From UBA2166 sp964463965 (GTDB lineage Bacteria > Nitrospirota > Nitrospiria > Nitrospirales > UBA2166), in NCBI GenBank assembly GCA_964463965.1, contig CAYXED010000007.1, positions 55,524 through 119,523 of the forward strand: DNA of 64,000 bases, written 5' to 3'. Both the position numbers and the translations under genes were made by a program. Shown piece by piece: positions 26,828-36,251 of the stretch; position 1 is the stretch's first letter, and every line of letters starts with the position of its first letter. Under the pieces are notes generated by a model that searched no databases, was not told the origin of the DNA, and saw only the letters and a program-made list of their open reading frames with translations.

Positions 26828-29686
26828 ATGGACTATAAGTCAACTCTCAATCTCCCGACAACCTCCTTTCCTATGAGAGGCAGTTTGCCTCTGCGTGAGC
26901 CTGAAACATTAGCAAGGTGGGAGAAGGAATCGCTCTACCAGAAAATTCGAGCCGCAGTAGATGGGAGTCCCCTCTACACTCTTCATGATGGACCTCCTTA
27001 TGCAAATGGACATCTTCATTTGGGGCATGCGGTTAACAAGATACTGAAGGATATTATTATAAAATCAAAAACGATGAATGGCTATGACGCTCCATTTGTT
27101 CCTGGGTGGGATTGTCATGGATTACCTATTGAACATCAAGTTTTGAAAGAGCTTGGAAATAAGCGAAAAGATCTTTCAAATGACCAGATTAGAAAGATCT
27201 GTCGAGACTATGCAAAGAAGTATGTTGATATTCAATGCGATGAGTTTAAACGCCTTGGAGTACTTGGAGACTGGGCCAATCCATATCTGACAATGACGCC
27301 TGACTATGAGGCTAGTATTCTTCTAGAACTTGCAAAATTTGTCAGCAAAGGTGTGGTATACCGAGGGAAAAAGCCAGTCTTATGGTGCGCGTCTTGTGAG
27401 ACAGCGTTGGCAGAAGCTGAAGTTGAGTATGAAGACCATATTTCTCCTTCAATCTATGTTAAATTTACCATACAAAATCCTCCTAATTGGCTTCTAGACG
27501 ATGTAGATGGGCGTAAAGTGTCATTTATTATATGGACTACTACACCATGGACATTAATAGCAAACCAGGCAGTATCTCTTCATCCAGACTTTGAATATTC
27601 CCTTCTTAATATTTCAGATGACGAAACATGGATTATTGCTAAAGACTGTTTGCCTCTTCTTTCAGAGACTCTTACTGCTTTTGACCATATTATATTGAGG
27701 ACATACAAGGGAAGGGATTTTGATTCATTAGTTTGTAAACACCCCCTAAGTATCTCCTCAGGGGAGGATTTAGGAAGAGGAAAATCTTCTCTTGTAATTC
27801 TTGGATCTCATGTAACTGCTGAGCAGGGCACTGGTTGTGTTCATACTGCACCAGGGCATGGTCAAGAGGATTATGAGATCGGTAGGGAGTTTGGTCTTGA
27901 ACCATGGGCTCCAGTTGACCATAAGGGATACTTTACTTCTGATATTCCTAAAGATTTTAATTTTATACTTTCAGAGCAAGTTTTTGAGGCAAATAATAAA
28001 ATTATCAACACCCTTTCCAGTTACAAAACATTAGTTGCTGCTAAAGAGTTTCATCATTCATATCCGCATTGTTGGAGATGTAAAAAACCTGTAATTTTTC
28101 GAGCTACAGAACAATGGTTTGTTTCCATGGAAACACAAAAGTTACGTGCAATGGCACTTGAAGAAGTAAAAAAAGTTCATTGGATACCTTCATGGGGTGA
28201 AGATCGAATGGCTGGAACTATTGAAGCTCGCCCGGATTGGTGTTTGTCCAGGCAAAGAGTCTGGGGGGTTCCTATACCTGCCCTTAGATGTGAAGCTTGT
28301 AAACAAACAAAAATGGAAGTTAGTTTCATTACTGATGTTGCGGCACTCGTAAAACAGCATGGAGCTGATATCTGGTTCAACGGTAAGATTCGAAAAATGT
28401 TACCCAAAGAGTTTGCCTCCATATGCTCGAATGAAAATTGTGCCTCTTCATCATGGGAATTAACAACGGACATTCTTGATGTATGGTTTGAGTCTGGAGT
28501 TACTCATGCTGCAGTACTAAAAGACAAAGGTTGGTGGCCTGCAGACCTCTATTTAGAAGGTTCAGATCAACATCGTGGTTGGTTTCAAAGTTCCCTGCTT
28601 AGTGGGGTAATTGCGGATAATCAGGCGCCATATCATGCGGTATTGACTCATGGTTTTGTTGTTGATGGGGAGGGCAAGAAGATGTCAAAATCTTCAGGCA
28701 ATGTAATTTCTCCTCAAGAAGTTATCAAGCAATACGGCAGTGAAATTTTAAGACTTTGGGTTGCTGCACAGAATTATAAAGAAGACATAAGAATTTCCCC
28801 TGATATTTTAAAGCAACATGCAGAAGCATATAGAAAGATGCGTAATACTTTTCGCTTTATGCTTGGTAATTTGTCAGATTTTGACCCAAAGGAAGACCTT
28901 ATATCATATGACAATTTAATTGACATAGATCGTTGGGCTCTATTAAAGCTACACGACTGTATTGAACGTATAATCAAGGCATATGATGACTTTGAGTTTC
29001 ATCTCATTTTCCATCGAATTAATCATTTTTTTTCTGTCGATTTAAGTTCAATTTATTTTGATGTCATTAAAGATAGGTTATATACCTATGGAAAATCATC
29101 ACGGGAGCGGCGAGCTGCCCAGACTGTCATTTATGAAATCCTAATTTCCTCTATGAAGCTTTTGACACCTATTTTCCCATTTACGATGGATGAGGTTGAG
29201 CGTTCATTGCCAGAGACTCTTCGAGATGAGAATGGCGTGTTCTTTTCAAGGTTTCCTGCTGTTTCACAGCAGTACTGCTCGGGTAAAGTTTCTGACCGCT
29301 GGGACCGTCTTTTAGTGATGCGTAGTGCAGTTAGTGCAAAGCTCGAGGATGCACGGAGAACTCAAATTATTGGTTCGGCACTTGAAGCAAATGTGACATT
29401 ATATGTTAGTAAAACTTTGAAGAAATTTCTTGACGAAATAACATCTGAATTGATTCCACTTTTTATTGTTTCACAGTTAAATATTTTAGCTTTTGATGAC
29501 ATTCCCTCAACAGTTGAAGTAATCCCTTTGGCCCTTAAAGATGGAAGTCATCTTGAAAAGATTGGCATTGATGTTATACGTGCTGAGGGAAAAAAGTGTG
29601 TAAGATGCTGGATGTATCATCTGACTTTGCACTCACATCCAGAGCACCCAGAATTATGTACAAGATGCTTAGATGCAATTAACTAG
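26828..29686 (+). CDS. ileS: Isoleucyl-tRNA synthetase
   Basis: Class I synthetase charging tRNA-Ile. The 952-residue protein has the HIGH-type motif (GHLHLGHA), a CP1 editing domain (IIWTTTPWTLIANQAV), the KMSKS motif (GKKMSKSSGN) and a C-terminal zinc-binding segment (KKCVRCWMYH and ELCTRC). It begins the run ileS-lspA-rluD; ileS-lspA adjacency is common in Gram-negative bacteria. Confidence 0.98.
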   Translation: MDYKSTLNLPTTSFPMRGSLPLREPETLARWEKESLYQKIRAAVDGSPLYTLHDGPPYANGHLHLGHAVNKILKDIIIKSKTMNGYDAPFVPGWDCHGLPIEHQVLKELGNKRKDLSNDQIRKICRDYAKKYVDIQCDEFKRLGVLGDWANPYLTMTPDYEASILLELAKFVSKGVVYRGKKPVLWCASCETALAEAEVEYEDHISPSIYVKFTIQNPPNWLLDDVDGRKVSFIIWTTTPWTLIANQAVSLHPDFEYSLLNISDDETWIIAKDCLPLLSETLTAFDHIILRTYKGRDFDSLVCKHPLSISSGEDLGRGKSSLVILGSHVTAEQGTGCVHTAPGHGQEDYEIGREFGLEPWAPVDHKGYFTSDIPKDFNFILSEQVFEANNKIINTLSSYKTLVAAKEFHHSYPHCWRCKKPVIFRATEQWFVSMETQKLRAMALEEVKKVHWIPSWGEDRMAGTIEARPDWCLSRQRVWGVPIPALRCEACKQTKMEVSFITDVAALVKQHGADIWFNGKIRKMLPKEFASICSNENCASSSWELTTDILDVWFESGVTHAAVLKDKGWWPADLYLEGSDQHRGWFQSSLLSGVIADNQAPYHAVLTHGFVVDGEGKKMSKSSGNVISPQEVIKQYGSEILRLWVAAQNYKEDIRISPDILKQHAEAYRKMRNTFRFMLGNLSDFDPKEDLISYDNLIDIDRWALLKLHDCIERIIKAYDDFEFHLIFHRINHFFSVDLSSIYFDVIKDRLYTYGKSSRERRAAQTVIYEILISSMKLLTPIFPFTMDEVERSLPETLRDENGVFFSRFPAVSQQYCSGKVSDRWDRLLVMRSAVSAKLEDARRTQIIGSALEANVTLYVSKTLKKFLDEITSELIPLFIVSQLNILAFDDIPSTVEVIPLALKDGSHLEKIGIDVIRAEGKKCVRCWMYHLTLHSHPEHPELCTRCLDAIN

Positions 29687-29704
29687 CATTAAAAACTAAC
29701 TTAT

Positions 29705-30235
29705 ATGAAACTTTGGAAAAAATATCTTCTGTTAACCATTCTGGTACTAGGCATCATTTCTCTCGATCAATTCACAAAGCATGTCATTCATGTTTCAATG
29801 CACCTCTATCAGTCTATCCCAGTAATTGAAGGGTTTTTTCACCTTACCTATATTAGAAATCCTGGCGCTGCCTTTGGAATTATGGCGGATGGCAGTGCTA
29901 TTGTCAGGTTTTTCTTTTTTTTAATTACATCTACTATTGCACTTATTCTGTTATGGATTATTTTTATACGTTTCCCAGATGATGATTGGGCGGGCCACTT
30001 AAGTGTTGCATCAATTTTTGGAGGGGCTCTGGGCAACCTTATTGACCGAATTCGTCTTGGTGAAGTAATTGACTTTCTTGACTTTTTCATAAGGAATTAC
30101 CACTGGCCTGCATTCAACGTTGCAGATTCTGCTATTACAATTGGTGTTCTTGCACTTATCTTGAATTTTTCATTTGGGCCATTATCTGAAACTCTGCCCT
30201 CAGATTCTTCTCCAAGGCGGCCAAGGAGTAATTAG
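29705..30235 (+). CDS. lspA: Lipoprotein signal peptidase (signal peptidase II)
   Basis: Inner-membrane aspartyl protease that cleaves prolipoproteins before the lipid-modified Cys. The 176 residues contain four membrane helices, the start motif SLDQFTKHVI, the conserved RNPGAAFGI, and both catalytic aspartates in NLIDRIRLGEVIDF and FNVADSAITIG. The lipobox proteins elsewhere in the window are its expected substrates. It follows ileS by 18 bases. Confidence 0.97.
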   Translation: MKLWKKYLLLTILVLGIISLDQFTKHVIHVSMHLYQSIPVIEGFFHLTYIRNPGAAFGIMADGSAIVRFFFFLITSTIALILLWIIFIRFPDDDWAGHLSVASIFGGALGNLIDRIRLGEVIDFLDFFIRNYHWPAFNVADSAITIGVLALILNFSFGPLSETLPSDSSPRRPRSN

Positions 30236-30250
30236 CCGAATATATCTCTA

Positions 30251-31204
30251 GTGGACCCCATTTCCCAATCTTTTACTGTTTCTTCAGGTGAAACCCCTAA
30301 GCGCTTGGATCACTACTTGATGCTTCAGGGGCTTTCTTTAACACGCATGTCAATTCAGCGGTTAGTCAAAGAAGCCGAGATAATGGTAAATGGGACCTCT
30401 GTGAAAGCAAGTTATCGCATTCGTCCATTTGATGTGATTACTGTAAATGTTCCACGACCCATCCCTATTGATATCCAGCCAGAGGTAATACCCTTAGACA
30501 TTCTCTATGAAGATGAAGTTTTGTTAGTACTTAATAAAGCCCCTGGAATTGTCGTTCATCCTGCCCCTGGAAATTGGAGTGGGACATTAGTCAACGGCCT
30601 GTTAGGGCACCTTGGCAACCTTTCATCAGTTGGAGGACGTGAACGTCCAGGTTTAGTGCATCGCCTTGATAAAGGGACCTCGGGGGTCATGGTGATAGCA
30701 AAAACTGATGAGGCTCATCACTTTCTCTCGAAACAATTTAAATCACATACAATTACGCGTCGGTATATAACTATTGTTGCCGGACGTATACGAAAATCAC
30801 ACGGGGTAATTGATCTTGCAATTGGACGTGACATAAAAGAAAGAAAAAAAATATCGTCTAGGACTGCAAAGCCACGAAATTCAATTACTGAATTTAAGGT
30901 AATTGAGAGGATTGCAAAAATTGGGACACTTCTTGAGATACGACCTCATACAGGGAGGACTCATCAAATTCGAGTACATCTCTCATCCATTGGTCATCCA
31001 GTAGTAGGAGATACAGTTTATGGATTCCGTGCATCACATGTTCTAGAGGATATTACATTTGAACGCCCCATGTTGCATGCCGCCCTTCTTGGATTTATTC
31101 ATCCCCTTACTGGGAAGTATTGCAAGTATGAAGTTTCATTACCTCGTGACATGGATGAGTGTATTCAAAGTATTCGAGAAGAAGCAATGCTCCCAAAAAA
31201 GTAG
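30251..31204 (+). CDS. rluD: Ribosomal large subunit pseudouridine synthase, RluD type
   Basis: The 317-residue protein has an N-terminal S4 RNA-binding domain (RLDHYLMLQGLSLTRMSIQR) and an RsuA/RluA pseudouridine synthase domain with the catalytic Asp in LVHRLDKGTSGVMV and RTHQIRVHLSSIGHPVVGD later. The start is GTG at 30251, 15 bases after lspA. RluD modifies helix 69 of 23S rRNA in E. coli; RluC-like specificity cannot be excluded from sequence alone. Confidence 0.92.
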   Translation: MDPISQSFTVSSGETPKRLDHYLMLQGLSLTRMSIQRLVKEAEIMVNGTSVKASYRIRPFDVITVNVPRPIPIDIQPEVIPLDILYEDEVLLVLNKAPGIVVHPAPGNWSGTLVNGLLGHLGNLSSVGGRERPGLVHRLDKGTSGVMVIAKTDEAHHFLSKQFKSHTITRRYITIVAGRIRKSHGVIDLAIGRDIKERKKISSRTAKPRNSITEFKVIERIAKIGTLLEIRPHTGRTHQIRVHLSSIGHPVVGDTVYGFRASHVLEDITFERPMLHAALLGFIHPLTGKYCKYEVSLPRDMDECIQSIREEAMLPKK

Positions 31205-31210
31205 CTCTTA

Positions 31211-32965
31211 ATGTTTGTCTTTAAAAACCTATTGCCATTTTTACGCCCATATAGGCTGAAATTTTTTGTAACGGTTTTCTTAGTAATGAGTGTCGCGGTC
31301 ATTAATCTATTAATGATCCGTCTTACAGCACCTCTTTGGGATGCCCTTACAGTTCATCGTGATAGTAAGTTAGTAGCAATAACAGCTTTGCTCCTTGTAG
31401 CTCTTTTTTTTCTTCAAGCTCTGCTCACTGTGGGGCATTTATATCTCCAGGCATGGGTTTCACAGCATGTAATTGCCGATATAAGGCAGTACCTATTTAA
31501 TCATCTACAAAAACTATCCTTAAGTTTTTTTTCTCAACGCCGTACCGGAGAGCTTATGTCCCGTTTAATGAATGATGTAGGTACTCTTCAAGCAGTTGCT
31601 ACCGAAACTCCCATTGATATTGCAAAACATATTGTTATTCTACTAGGAGCGACTGGGTTTTTAATTTACATGAATTGGAAGCTTTGTGTGGTAATTGTTT
31701 TCCTCCTTCCTCTACTTACTTTAGTAGGGAGATTCTTTGGAAAGCGCCTGAAGATCTTATCGATAAAGATTCAAGATCAAACTGCCGCATTGTCGGTCAT
31801 TGTAGAGGAAGTCATTGCTTCTATCCGAGTTGTAAAATCCTTTCTTCAGGACCAATTTGAACAACAACGATTTTCTCGAGTTCTTTCCGAAGGGGTTCTC
31901 TTAGGATTAAGTCGCGCAATGATACTGGCCACTTTTATACCCGTAATCACTTTTTTAACCTTTTCGGCGGCGGCTGCTGTCTTTTTCTATGGAGGATCTC
32001 AAGTTATTGAAGGGGCAATGACTCCAGGGGAATTATTTGCGTTTGTGCTTTTTGCAGGGATTCTTATTGGACCGGTTGGAGGTATGGCAAGACTCTTTTC
32101 AAAAATCAAAGAAGCCCAAGGTGCAATGGAGCGAATATTTGAAATTTTAAATACCAAACCCGCGATCTTTGATGCTCAGGAAGCTACTGATGTCTCTCTT
32201 GCCTCAGGAAAAATTTGCCTCTCAAATATCTCTTTTTCATATAATACTACGTCGCCTGTATTGAATAGTATTTCTTTTCTTGCCAATCCGGGTGAAGTCA
32301 TTGCCATTGTTGGACCAACTGGGGGAGGGAAAAGCACTATACTGAACTTGATACATCGCTTCTATGACCCCGATACTGGAAATATCACCATTAATGGGAA
32401 AGATTTACCTACTATACGTCTTGAGTCACTCTATCAGCAAATTGCTCTTGTCCCTCAGGAAACTATACTTTTTGGGGGGACCATATTCGAAAATATTCGC
32501 TATGGAAGTCGCCGTGCGACAGATGAAGAGGTTTTTTCTGCAAGTAAAATTGCTGATGTTCATAGTTTTATTGAGGACACGCCGTTTGGGTATGAAACGA
32601 TTGTAGGGGAAAAAGGCATTACGCTGTCAGGAGGTCAACGACAACGTATTGCAATAGCACGTGCAATTATAAAAAACCCTCAAGTACTTCTACTCGACGA
32701 GGCGACCTCTTCCTTAGATTATGATTCGGAAATGAGAGTATATAATGGCTTATTTCAAGTGATGAGCTCAAAAATAATTATCGTAGTTGCCCACAGATTA
32801 ACTTCAATCCAATCGGCTAACAGAATTCTTGTGGTTGATAAAGGGAATATTATTGAGGAAGGATCACACGGCTCTCTACTAACAAATAAAGGACTTTATG
32901 CCTCTTTATATGCGAGAGCTTCTAATGAAGAGAAGCAAACATCTGGGCCTTCTGATACAAAATAG
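31211..32965 (+). CDS. ABC transporter, MsbA-like permease/ATPase fusion
   Basis: The 584-residue half-transporter has six N-terminal membrane helices and an ATPase domain with Walker A VGPTGGGKST, Q-loop LVPQETILFGG, signature LSGGQRQR and Walker B VLLLDEATSSLD. Its size and transmembrane pattern (FFSQRRTGELMSRLMNDVG) fit the MsbA family that flips lipid A core across the inner membrane. Lipopolysaccharide precursor genes elsewhere in the window agree, but a general lipid or drug exporter cannot be excluded. It starts six bases after rluD. Confidence 0.88.
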   Translation: MFVFKNLLPFLRPYRLKFFVTVFLVMSVAVINLLMIRLTAPLWDALTVHRDSKLVAITALLLVALFFLQALLTVGHLYLQAWVSQHVIADIRQYLFNHLQKLSLSFFSQRRTGELMSRLMNDVGTLQAVATETPIDIAKHIVILLGATGFLIYMNWKLCVVIVFLLPLLTLVGRFFGKRLKILSIKIQDQTAALSVIVEEVIASIRVVKSFLQDQFEQQRFSRVLSEGVLLGLSRAMILATFIPVITFLTFSAAAAVFFYGGSQVIEGAMTPGELFAFVLFAGILIGPVGGMARLFSKIKEAQGAMERIFEILNTKPAIFDAQEATDVSLASGKICLSNISFSYNTTSPVLNSISFLANPGEVIAIVGPTGGGKSTILNLIHRFYDPDTGNITINGKDLPTIRLESLYQQIALVPQETILFGGTIFENIRYGSRRATDEEVFSASKIADVHSFIEDTPFGYETIVGEKGITLSGGQRQRIAIARAIIKNPQVLLLDEATSSLDYDSEMRVYNGLFQVMSSKIIIVVAHRLTSIQSANRILVVDKGNIIEEGSHGSLLTNKGLYASLYARASNEEKQTSGPSDTK

Positions 32966-32989
32966 CTTATCGAAAGTTCATCTTAAGAA

Positions 32990-34132
32990 ATGAAAATAAT
33001 TGCAGATCCTATCATACCTTTTGTTAAAGAAGCTTTTGAAACCTTTGGAGAAGTCCACTGTATTCCAGGGAGATCTCTGGCTCAAAAGGACCTTCATGAT
33101 GTTGATATTTTAGTAATCAGATCCACCACTCCAATCAACGCTGCCCTTCTTGACAACACAGCTGTGCGTTTTATTGCAAACTGTTCAGCGGGCGAAGATC
33201 ATATAGACCGCAATTATTTAGCAAAACGAGGGATAGAATTTTCTTCAGCAAAGGGAAGTAATGCAAATTCAGTTGCAGAGTATGTTATCTCGGCGCTTCT
33301 TTCACTTGGGAAATCTTTTTATCAGAAAACCACGCTTGGAGTTATTGGTGTTGGAAATATCGGAAGTATTGTTGTTAAAAAAGCAGAGGCTTTAGGTATG
33401 AAAACCTTGCAATATGATCCTCCATTACAACGTAAAACTGGCTATCGGAACTTTGTTGACCTACGAACGCTGCTTGCTGAAAGTGATATAGTGACATGCC
33501 ATGTACCAATTTCAACAACCGGACCGGATCCTACCCATCATCTCCTCAACCATAACAACTTAAGTTTTATGAGGTCACATGGAATCCTTGTAAACTCATC
33601 TCGAGGTGCAGTAGTTGATAACCGCGCCTTGCTTGAAACCTTAGAAAGGAAAAAAATTGCTGGGGCAATTTTAGACGTTTTTGAAGGAGAACCAGATATT
33701 GATCTTCTGCTACTACACTCACTTACTTTGGCTACTCCTCACATTGCAGGTCATTCGATAGATGGAAAAGTTAATGGAACGCAAATGGCATATGAATCCG
33801 TCGGAAAATTTATTGGAAACTCTACCCCATGGGATCCACAAAAAATTGGATATATTCGACCGAAGACGATGGTAGATATAAATTCTGACATGGACACTTA
33901 TGATGCACTTGTACATGCGGTGCACTCTGTTTATGATATACGAGAGGATGACTGTCGTTTTCGAGTAACATGGGCACATGATGACTCTCTTCGACAAAAT
34001 TCATTTGACCAATTACGCATCAACTATCCAATTCACAGTGAATTTGAGACGGCAACAGTTTCTCTTCTTTCTGATAACATTGAAACTAAAAAAATACTTG
34101 AAAAATTAGGATTTTCTCTTAGCACACCATAA
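32990..34132 (+). CDS. pdxB: Erythronate-4-phosphate dehydrogenase PdxB
   Basis: NAD-dependent D-2-hydroxyacid dehydrogenase that oxidises 4-phosphoerythronate in the DXP-dependent vitamin B6 pathway. The 380 residues begin KIIADPIIPFVKEAF and show the PdxB-like NCSAGEDHIDRNYLAKRGI, the nucleotide loop GVIGVGNIGSIV, NSSRGAVVDNRALL with the catalytic region, and a short C-terminal dimerisation domain typical of PdxB (about residues 290-380) that simple hydroxyacid dehydrogenases lack. No other B6 gene is adjacent. Confidence 0.9.
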   Translation: MKIIADPIIPFVKEAFETFGEVHCIPGRSLAQKDLHDVDILVIRSTTPINAALLDNTAVRFIANCSAGEDHIDRNYLAKRGIEFSSAKGSNANSVAEYVISALLSLGKSFYQKTTLGVIGVGNIGSIVVKKAEALGMKTLQYDPPLQRKTGYRNFVDLRTLLAESDIVTCHVPISTTGPDPTHHLLNHNNLSFMRSHGILVNSSRGAVVDNRALLETLERKKIAGAILDVFEGEPDIDLLLLHSLTLATPHIAGHSIDGKVNGTQMAYESVGKFIGNSTPWDPQKIGYIRPKTMVDINSDMDTYDALVHAVHSVYDIREDDCRFRVTWAHDDSLRQNSFDQLRINYPIHSEFETATVSLLSDNIETKKILEKLGFSLSTP

Positions 34133-34218
34133 TAATATGTATGCATTTTCTATATTGCTTTTAGAGAAGTAAATAATTATATATATTGCTGCTGGGTGAG
34201 CTATAATATCATTTGGGG

Positions 34219-34779
34219 ATGAAGGTGGGATTTATCTTTGAAAAACTTCGAGTACCTGATGTAATTTTAATTAAACCAGCAACATTTCAAGATCATCGCG
34301 GAACTTTGCTGGAAAGCTATCGGAAAACAGAGTTTTTTTCAAAAGGAATTAGAGAAGAGTTTGTTCAGGATAATTACGTTGCTTCAAAAGCAAATACCCT
34401 ACGAGGGCTTCATTATCAACTAACACCCTATGCCCAGGCAAAACTAATCACTGTTTTGCGTGGAGCGATTTACGATGTTGCCGTTGATTTGAGAAAGAAC
34501 TCCCCAACATTCGGTGAGTGGGTTTCCGCAACACTATCAGAAGAAAACTTTCAGTCTATATATATCCCAGAGGGTTTTGCGCATGGTTTTTGTGTGATTG
34601 GTAATGACGCACTTATCATGTATAAGATGTCAAGTGAGTATTCAACTACACATGAACGTGGGATTATCTGGAATGACCCAACAATTGATATTACTTGGCC
34701 AATTGAGGCCCCAATTATCTCAGAAAAAGATAAAATACACCCTACGTTAGCTAAAGCAAATATTAATCTTTTCTATTAG
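34219..34779 (+). CDS. rfbC: dTDP-4-dehydrorhamnose 3,5-epimerase
   Basis: Cupin-fold epimerase in dTDP-L-rhamnose synthesis. The protein shows FQDHRGTLLESYRK, DNYVASKANTLRGLHYQ, AIYDVAVDLRKNSPTFGEW and IPEGFAHGF with the conserved catalytic His and Tyr region. I chose ATG at 34219 (186 residues) over TTG at 34213. No other rhamnose gene is nearby, so it is a lone member here. A TATAAT lies just 12 bases upstream of the start, but no -35 box is well placed. Confidence 0.93.
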   Translation: MKVGFIFEKLRVPDVILIKPATFQDHRGTLLESYRKTEFFSKGIREEFVQDNYVASKANTLRGLHYQLTPYAQAKLITVLRGAIYDVAVDLRKNSPTFGEWVSATLSEENFQSIYIPEGFAHGFCVIGNDALIMYKMSSEYSTTHERGIIWNDPTIDITWPIEAPIISEKDKIHPTLAKANINLFY

Positions 34780-34804
34780 AAGTAAATTAGAACGTGGTTG
34801 TTAT

Positions 34805-35146
34805 TTAATTTGGCCATGAGGCTTCAACAAAAGAGTAGTTGTTTTTTCGACAAAAGGCGCTTATTTTTTCTGGTGCGGCGTCTAGTTGATAAAAACCAAC
34901 TTTGATGTTTGCCGGTGGTGGGGATTGAGGAGATTCAGCTTCTGTATCAACTTCAAAGTCAGCCTCTTGAAACTCAACTGTAGCGCCTTTTAATGCGTGC
35001 ATTGACTCCTCAACTGGAATGTTAATCGGGTCACTTGACCAACTTGAAATCTTCACTTTCATTTTTTTTGTACATACCTCATGGGGGACATCGGTATAGT
35101 AACCGGCATATTGTTTTTTACCCAAATAAAGTCTGATGCGAGCCAT
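34805..35146 (-). CDS. Small hypothetical cytoplasmic protein
   Basis: This is a 113-residue protein with no signal peptide and no family I recognise. Its start is well supported: GGAGG lies six bases before the ATG at 35146. The N-terminal half is basic (MARIRLYLGKKQ), a central acidic-proline linker (DTEAESPQSPPP) follows, and the C-terminus ends SFVEASWPN with two Cys residues overall. It converges with rfbC (25-base gap) and is divergent from fxsA. Confidence 0.6.
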   Translation of the reverse strand: MARIRLYLGKKQYAGYYTDVPHEVCTKKMKVKISSWSSDPINIPVEESMHALKGATVEFQEADFEVDTEAESPQSPPPANIKVGFYQLDAAPEKISAFCRKNNYSFVEASWPN

Positions 35147-35231
35147 ATAATCCTCCGATAGTCAAAATGCAGTATATAGTAACTTTAAAAGATAATTTTA
35201 GCATAGCACGTCATGGCTGGAGAACTCTATC

Positions 35232-35633
35232 GTGTTTTCAAAACTTCTTGCTATTTTCATAATAGTACCTCTTCTTGAACTTTATGTCATACTTGAGGTA
35301 GGTACCTTTCTTGGGGCATTGACTACAGTTGCTCTCGTAATTTTGACTGCCGTTACTGGTGCATTTTTTACAAAACTTGAAGGATTAAGGACCTTGCGTC
35401 GTATGCAGCAGCAAATTAACATCGGTCAAATGCCTGCAGAGGAACTGGTGGATTCTGTATTGATTTGCATTGCAGGAGTGTTGCTACTGACGCCTGGATT
35501 TTTAACTGACTTTATTGGGGTGTGTGTTTTAGTCCCAGCAAGTAGGTTGCTATTTAAGCGATGGCTGCGTGCAAAATTTGAACAATATCTGATACAAAAA
35601 ACCTCTAAGCCGGTTGAATTTGAAGACTTATAA
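35232..35633 (+). CDS. fxsA: FxsA family membrane protein
   Basis: At 133 residues with three to four hydrophobic helices, it matches FxsA: PLLELYVILEVGTFLGALTTVALVI-like N-terminus, then AFFTKLEGLRTLRRMQQQI and LLLTPGFLTDFIGV. In E. coli FxsA is an inner-membrane protein whose overproduction relieves phage T7 exclusion by the F plasmid; its normal role is unknown. The start is GTG, about 10 bases after GGAGAA. Its 3' end overlaps the convergent gene at 35605 by 29 bases. Confidence 0.9.
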   Translation: MFSKLLAIFIIVPLLELYVILEVGTFLGALTTVALVILTAVTGAFFTKLEGLRTLRRMQQQINIGQMPAEELVDSVLICIAGVLLLTPGFLTDFIGVCVLVPASRLLFKRWLRAKFEQYLIQKTSKPVEFEDL

Positions 35634-36243
35634 TTACGATTAATCGCTCTTTTCCAAGACGAATTTTTTTATTTTTAGGAATGAGTATTACTGGAGCTTT
35701 ACCTGGAAGAGGTATGCTCAGTTTCTGCAGGTCGTTAAAAGAAAAAAGTGGTATAAATTCTGGCAAGAGAATAGTTTGTATTAGTTCTTCAATTGGAAGA
35801 ATATCTATCTGTTCTGAAAGCTCTTGATTAGGAAAGGTAATATCTACATGTAGTATTTGAAGGAAAGTTTCATCTTTCGTATATCGGGGACTAGACCTTA
35901 CCTTTGCCACAAACTCTATGGCAGAGTTGTTTTGGCTTCCAAGAATAAAATACTCAAGCTTAGCTCTTCCTTTAATATCCAAGCCTATTTGCCTATCCTT
36001 GGGGAAAAAATTAGTTACTTGGGCTGAATGTATTTTAAGAAATAGCGTCGGGCGAAATGGCATTTCCTTCCAAGTATTTGAAAACGTTGTGCCTTGAAAG
36101 TGAGACAGCAGCTTGTTTATGGAACTTTTATCCAGCGTAATTTTAATCTGTGGAGGTTCCGTCGATCCTTCCGAAGCCAGCAAGCCACTTCCGAGGATTA
36201 CAAGGAAAATAACAAAACATAAACGACGCTTAATATTTAACAT
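35605..36243 (-). CDS. Exported protein of unknown function
   Basis: The 212-residue product has a clear signal peptide (MLNIKRRLCFVIFLVILGSG, then LLASEG), so it should be periplasmic or outer-membrane associated. The rest alternates short strands, as in lipid-binding or barrel-like folds, and ends in a hydrophobic strand (LIVIISLQIQPA). I recognise no family. It shares 29 bases of its 3' end with fxsA and starts eight bases after the metallo-hydrolase gene, suggesting one transcript with it. Confidence 0.6.
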   Translation of the reverse strand: MLNIKRRLCFVIFLVILGSGLLASEGSTEPPQIKITLDKSSINKLLSHFQGTTFSNTWKEMPFRPTLFLKIHSAQVTNFFPKDRQIGLDIKGRAKLEYFILGSQNNSAIEFVAKVRSSPRYTKDETFLQILHVDITFPNQELSEQIDILPIEELIQTILLPEFIPLFSFNDLQKLSIPLPGKAPVILIPKNKKIRLGKERLIVIISLQIQPA

Positions 36244-36251
36244 TTAAACAA

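Noticed and set aside
34202..34207. TATAAT hexamer just upstream of rfbC.
   Set aside because: No -35 box at 16-18 bases, and it lies only about 12 bases from the start codon; in such AT-rich DNA it may be chance.
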